A DNA stretch of 64,000 nucleotides from the NCBI RefSeq assembly GCF_900116535.1, contig NZ_FPAU01000001.1:1103218-1167217 (forward strand), read 5' to 3'. Below, piece by piece: positions 60,305 to 64,000 of the stretch. Each line of letters starts with the position of its first letter. The stretch's first letter is position 1. The notes under the pieces are model-generated. The model worked only from the letters and a program-made list of their open reading frames with translations. It was not told the DNA's origin and did not search any database. Source of the stretch: Kosakonia arachidis. Its GTDB lineage: Bacteria > Pseudomonadota > Gammaproteobacteria > Enterobacterales > Enterobacteriaceae. The translations under genes and the position numbers were made by a program.

Positions 60305-61504
60305 TCATCCGTGTGAAGAGGAGGGGACAGCCTCATCGTCTGCTGCTTCGGTATCATGCTGGCATTGCTGACGATAGCCGAACGCGACCAACAGCACCAT
60401 CGCCACCATCACGCTAGTGGTGGTGAACAGCGGTGTGGCGATCAGCCCTGAAACCACCAGGCTTGCCAGGAAACACAACCCAAGTTGCAATGTATTTTGC
60501 AGCGCGGCTGCGCGGCCAGTTGCCTGGGGGAACGGGCGTAATGCCTGTGCCACCACAACAGGATAGATTGCACCGTTGGCCATTGCCATAAAACAGAACG
60601 GGATCAGCAGTGCAGTCAGTGATGCCTGAGGCAGTAAACCTACGATCCAGGTGGCAATCACGCTTAGCCCAAAGGCGCTCAGCAGCCACGGAAGTAGGCA
60701 TGAGCCCTGCCATTTTTGCAGTGCAGCGCGGCAACCATAACCGCCAATCAGGAAAGCAATGGTCTGCGGTACGTAACTCAGGCCAATCGCGGACGGACCA
60801 TAACCCATCTTGTGCAAAATAAACGGCGAACCGGTTAGCCAGGCAAAAAAACTGGCCGAGCAGGCGGCGTAGATGATGACATTGCCGCGATACGCTTTAT
60901 TGCGCAGCAGATCGAAAAAGGTCAGCGGCTGTTCATGCTGTGCAGCAGACCATGTGGGCGTTTTCAACCGCCAGGCAGGCACCATCAGCACCAGAGTTAT
61001 TGCCAGCAACGTGGCAAAAATCGCCTGCCAGGAGAAGTGTGCCAGCATCCAGGCACCCAGCAGGGGGGCCAGTGCGGGCGTCAGGCCCACCAACGGCATA
61101 ATGGTTGCGAAGATACGATTAACGCGGTGTGTCGGATAGTTGTCAGTGACCAGCGCCTGCCAGCTAACCGTAGCGGCGCAAACGCCGATCGCCTGTACGA
61201 AACGCAGCACCAGTAACAGGCTGGCGTCCCGTACCCATAATGTTCCCAGACACCCAAGCGCGAAAATAGCCAGCCCGCTTAACAGAATGGGTCTGCGGCC
61301 ATATCGATCCGACAAGGGACCCCACACCAGTTGCGCAACCGCAAAGCCTGCCAGGAACAAACTGAGCGTAGCGCTGACGATGGCCGGAGAGGTCTGCAAA
61401 TCTTGTTGTATTGCACTAAACGCGGGTAGGTACATGTCAGTGGCTAAAAAGCCCAGCACGCTTAATCCTGCGAGCCAGACTAAAAATCCTTTTCCAGGTT
61501 GCAT
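60305..61504 (-). CDS. punC: purine nucleoside transporter PunC (YdhC), MFS
   Basis: 399 residues from ATG 61504 ([18 protein letters not shown]), which aligns with E. coli; an in-frame ATG 12 bp upstream is possible. Twelve-helix Bcr/CflA-subfamily MFS protein. Motif A is [15 protein letters not shown] (about residues 60-74), and motif C-like region [21 protein letters not shown]. In E. coli it imports adenosine under control of PunR, the divergent neighbour. Confidence 0.92.
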   Translation of the reverse strand: MQPGKGFLVWLAGLSVLGFLATDMYLPAFSAIQQDLQTSPAIVSATLSLFLAGFAVAQLVWGPLSDRYGRRPILLSGLAIFALGCLGTLWVRDASLLLVLRFVQAIGVCAATVSWQALVTDNYPTHRVNRIFATIMPLVGLTPALAPLLGAWMLAHFSWQAIFATLLAITLVLMVPAWRLKTPTWSAAQHEQPLTFFDLLRNKAYRGNVIIYAACSASFFAWLTGSPFILHKMGYGPSAIGLSYVPQTIAFLIGGYGCRAALQKWQGSCLLPWLLSAFGLSVIATWIVGLLPQASLTALLIPFCFMAMANGAIYPVVVAQALRPFPQATGRAAALQNTLQLGLCFLASLVVSGLIATPLFTTTSVMVAMVLLVAFGYRQQCQHDTEAADDEAVPSSSHG

Positions 61505-61614
61505 TCGAGTTCTCATCTTGTTGCTTCTTCAGGGCTGTCGAGTGTAAGGAGTGCTTTCCGGCTTGTGAAACGCTAATATTTGCGCAGTGATTTCAAAATT
61601 TTTGCAGGCAGATT

Positions 61615-62526
61615 ATGTGGTCAGAATATTCACTGGAAGTGGTTGATGCTGTTGCGCGTAACGGCAGTTTCAGCGGAGCCGCTCAGGAGCTGCACCGTGT
61701 CCCTTCAGCGGTGAGCTATACGGTGCGCCAACTCGAAGAGTGGCTGGCGGTTCCGTTATTTGAACGCCGCCATCGCGATGTGGAGTTAACACCCGCCGGA
61801 AGCTGGTTTTTAAAAGAGGGGCGATCTGTTATCAAAAAAATGCAGATCACCCGCCAGCAGTGTCAACAGATTGCCAATGGCTGGCGTGGCCAACTGGCGA
61901 TTGCCGTGGATAACATTGTGAAACCGGCACGAACACGGCAATTGATCGTCGATTTCTACCGACATTTTAACGATGTCGAGTTACAGGTTTACCAGGAAGT
62001 GTTTAACGGTGTCTGGGATGCGCTGGCAGATGGCCGCGTTGAGGTGGCGATTGGCGCGACTCAGGCGATCCCGGTCGGTGGGCGGTATGCATTTCGTGAT
62101 ATGGGCATGTTGAGCTGGAAATGTGTGGTCTCCAGCCGCCATCCGTTGGCATCAATGCCCGGCCCGCTAAGCGATGAGACGTTGCGCAACTGGCCTTCGT
62201 TGATCCAGGAAGATACGTCGCGCTCGCTGCCTAAGCGTATTACCTGGCTGCTGGATAACCAGAAGCGGGTTATCGTGCCGGACTGGTCCGCTTCAGAAGC
62301 CTGTCTTTCTGCTGGTCTGTGTGTGGGGATGGTGCCGGCGCATTTTGCCCGTCCACGGCTGGACAGCGGCGACTGGGTGGCGCTGCAACTGGAGAATCCT
62401 TTTCCTGACGCGGCCTGCTGCCTGACATGGCAACAAAATGACGCATCACCGGCGTTGAACTGGCTGCTGGAGTATCTGGGGGACAGTGAGACGCTGAACA
62501 GCGAATGGTTGCGGGAGCCAGAGTAG
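61615..62526 (+). CDS. punR: LysR-family regulator PunR (YdhB)
   Basis: 303 residues. An N-terminal winged helix-turn-helix (about 1-60, GSFSGAAQELHRVPSAVSYT is the HTH) and a C-terminal effector domain beginning GQLAIAVDNIVKPART. In E. coli PunR activates punC in response to purine nucleosides. It is divergent from punC with a 110-bp shared promoter region, the usual LysR layout, and lies next to purR. Confidence 0.93.
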   Translation: MWSEYSLEVVDAVARNGSFSGAAQELHRVPSAVSYTVRQLEEWLAVPLFERRHRDVELTPAGSWFLKEGRSVIKKMQITRQQCQQIANGWRGQLAIAVDNIVKPARTRQLIVDFYRHFNDVELQVYQEVFNGVWDALADGRVEVAIGATQAIPVGGRYAFRDMGMLSWKCVVSSRHPLASMPGPLSDETLRNWPSLIQEDTSRSLPKRITWLLDNQKRVIVPDWSASEACLSAGLCVGMVPAHFARPRLDSGDWVALQLENPFPDAACCLTWQQNDASPALNWLLEYLGDSETLNSEWLREPE

Positions 62527-62545
62527 CGGCTCCCGCAGGGCGGGA

Positions 62546-63571
62546 TTAACGGCGATAGTCGCGGAACGGGCCGTCCGCGACAGAACGACGTTCGATCAGA
62601 CGTGGATGGACTTCAATGGATTGCGACTCTTCGCGTTTGTTGACGATACGATCGAGCAACATGGTAAACGCCGTTTCGCCCAGAGAATCTTTCGGCTGAT
62701 GGATGGTGGTCAGCGCGGGCGTAAAGTAGCGAGAATTGCGCACATTGTCATACCCGATCAACGAAATGTCCTGAGGAACGCGCAGCCCCATCTCATCTGC
62801 CGCACAGAGCGCGCCCATTGCCATAATATCGCCCCCGCAGAACACGGCAGTAGGGCGGTGGGACTGGTTAATGATTTGCTGCATCGCCCGGTAACCCGAT
62901 TCCGGCTCAAAGTCGCCCTGTACGATCCAGTTTTCCGGCACGGTGATGATCGCTTCTTCCATCGCCTTCATAAAACCGGCAAGGCGGCCTGCGCCTGTGT
63001 TGCGCTCCAGCGGGCCAGGAATGACGCCAATATCGCGATGTCCGCGCTCGATCAGATAGCGTCCGGCCATATAGCCGCCTTCAAACGCGTTATCAATGAC
63101 CGAGTCGGTAAAATCGGCTTTTGACTCGCCCCAGTCCATCACTACCATTGGGATATTACGGTACTCTTCCAGCATGCTCAGCAGCGATTCCGGATATTCG
63201 GAGCACATCACCAGCAGGCCATCGACACGTTTTTGCGCCATCATCGACAGGTAGGCGCGCTGTTTCTCAAGGCTGTTCCAGGCGTTGCCGAGGATCAAGG
63301 TGTAGCCTTTCTGGAAGCATTTTTTCTCTACGGCTTCGATGATCTCGGCAAAATAGGCGGCTTCGCTACTGGTGGCCAGCAAACCGATCGATTTGGTGTG
63401 ATTAACCTTCAGGCTGCGCGCCACAGCACTGGGAGAGTAATGTAACTCTTTGATCGCCGCCCATACGGCGTTGCGGGTCTCTTCAGCGACAAAACGCGTT
63501 TTGTTAATTACATGTGATACGGTTGTAGTGGAAACGTTTGCTCGTTTCGCGACATCTTTAATCGTTGCCAT
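62546..63571 (-). CDS. purR: HTH-type purine repressor
   Basis: 341 residues, E. coli length. LacI-family repressor; hypoxanthine or guanine acts as corepressor to shut purine synthesis genes. N-terminal [24 protein letters not shown] and hinge helix [10 protein letters not shown], then a periplasmic-binding-like ligand domain. Convergent with punR (19 bp apart). A near-perfect PurR operator 45-60 bp upstream indicates autoregulation. Confidence 0.97.
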   Translation of the reverse strand: MATIKDVAKRANVSTTTVSHVINKTRFVAEETRNAVWAAIKELHYSPSAVARSLKVNHTKSIGLLATSSEAAYFAEIIEAVEKKCFQKGYTLILGNAWNSLEKQRAYLSMMAQKRVDGLLVMCSEYPESLLSMLEEYRNIPMVVMDWGESKADFTDSVIDNAFEGGYMAGRYLIERGHRDIGVIPGPLERNTGAGRLAGFMKAMEEAIITVPENWIVQGDFEPESGYRAMQQIINQSHRPTAVFCGGDIMAMGALCAADEMGLRVPQDISLIGYDNVRNSRYFTPALTTIHQPKDSLGETAFTMLLDRIVNKREESQSIEVHPRLIERRSVADGPFRDYRR

Positions 63572-63615
63572 CAGAAATCACTCCAGACCATATCATAAGC
63601 TCCTGATAATACTTA

Positions 63616-63631
63616 AGGTAAACGTTTGCCT
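63616..63631. promoter_or_regulatory. PurR operator of purR
   Basis: AGGTAAACGTTTGCCT is a 16-bp palindrome whose complement AGGCAAACGTTTACCT matches the PurR consensus and the E. coli purR operator O1 as I recall it. Confidence 0.85.
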
Positions 63632-63870
63632 GCCATCACCCTGAACTCCAGCAAAGTGAGTGCGGTACGCCGGGAAAAAGGCACTGAACGTCAGGAGGGG
63701 AGTCAATGGCCGGTACGCTAATAAATTTAGCGTCGAATTTTGTCTCATCTTGAGCAAAAGGGGAAGAGCTAAAACATATCTCCCCCTAATTCCTGCAAGA
63801 TTTTTATGATTACTTGTGCAAAAATGCGCAAACTCACTTTTTGTGGGGAAATGAAAATGGAGAAAAATTG

Positions 63871-63960
63871 ATGAGCACCGATCTGAAGTATTCTTTGGTC
63901 ACTACCGTCATTGTTCTGAGCCTGATTGTTTGCGGTGGGCTGACCGCTGCGCTGCATTGA
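63871..63960 (+). CDS. ynhF: 29-residue membrane protein YnhF
   Basis: MSTDLKYSLVTTVIVLSLIV then CGGLTAALH: a single transmembrane helix, nearly identical to E. coli YnhF, a stress-associated small protein that keeps its N-formyl-Met. Ribosome site GGAGAAAAATTG. Position after purR agrees with K-12. Too short for ordinary gene calling. Confidence 0.93.
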   Translation: MSTDLKYSLVTTVIVLSLIVCGGLTAALH

Positions 63961-63966
63961 TCTGGC

Positions 63967-63991
63967 ACGAGGGAGAGCCTTCTCCCTCGGC
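63967..63991 (+). terminator. hairpin after ynhF
   Basis: GAGGGAGA-GCCT-TCTCCCTC, a perfect eight-pair stem 7 bp after the stop; the window ends too soon to see a full T-tract (GGCTTTCC). Confidence 0.65.
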
Positions 63992-64000
63992 TTTCCCCGC

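Overview
This 64-kb window is chromosomal DNA from a member of the Enterobacteriaceae. Its backbone follows the order known from Escherichia coli K-12, in inverted orientation: pfkB-ydiY // thrS-infC-rpmI-rplT-pheM-pheS-pheT-ihfA-btuC-btuE-btuD-nlpC-ydiV-selO // aroH-ppsR-ppsA // rprA-ydiK-ydiJ-menI // sufABCDSE-ldtE-lpp-pykF // two tRNA-Val genes-mdtK-ribE-cfa-punC-punR-purR-ynhF. Translation and central-metabolism proteins (ThrS, PheS, PykF, PpsA) read almost like E. coli from memory. YdiV, LdtE, SufE and the Lpp C-terminus are clearly more diverged, so I infer a relative of Escherichia rather than E. coli itself. The genus is not resolved from sequence alone.

Backbone modules. 1-1441: pfkB (partial) divergent from outer-membrane ydiY. 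5.7-13.4 kb: the translation cluster, with its thrS leader operator, the AUU start of infC, the pheM leader peptide and attenuator, and ihfA. 13.5-16.3 kb: vitamin B12 permease genes btuC and btuD around btuE and nlpC. 16.6-24.1 kb: ydiV, selO, aroH with a trp-type operator, and the divergent ppsR/ppsA pair with a Cra-type site. 29.3-34.4 kb: RprA sRNA, ydiK, ydiJ, menI. 42.9-50 kb: the SUF iron-sulfur operon behind a Fur-type box, then ldtE and lpp. 50.2-51.6 kb: pykF behind a Cra-type site. 56-64 kb: tandem valine tRNAs, mdtK, ribE, cfa, the purine-linked punC/punR/purR and the tiny membrane protein ynhF.

Accessory pieces occupy the junctions. (a) 1.7-5.7 kb holds a small exported protein, an orphan flagellin with a flagellar sigma-28-type promoter and an unusual central domain, a YmgB/AriR-like small protein, a 40-aa membrane peptide and a GT9 glycosyltransferase. 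(b) 24.1-25.3 kb is a prophage scar (PrtN-like and DUF1367-like fragments, an IS3-family tail) between two copies of a 15-bp terminator palindrome. (c) 25.4-29.2 kb is a glycoside transporter plus GH3 glycosidase operon where K-12 carries other ydi/fad genes. (d) 34.6-36.7 kb carries an extra LpxP-like lipid A acyltransferase, a small exported protein and a degenerate EAL protein. (e) 36.7-41.6 kb is a strongly AT-rich, IS-damaged island with a short ORF, a truncated gene, a GNAT acetyltransferase and a broken MFS exporter, perhaps the relic of a small-molecule or peptide-antibiotic locus. (f) 41.6-42.4 kb is an alpha/beta hydrolase. (g) 52.5-56.1 kb is a polar amino-acid ABC transporter and a zinc alcohol dehydrogenase.

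Family identities come from recalled motifs and protein sequences. No search was run.
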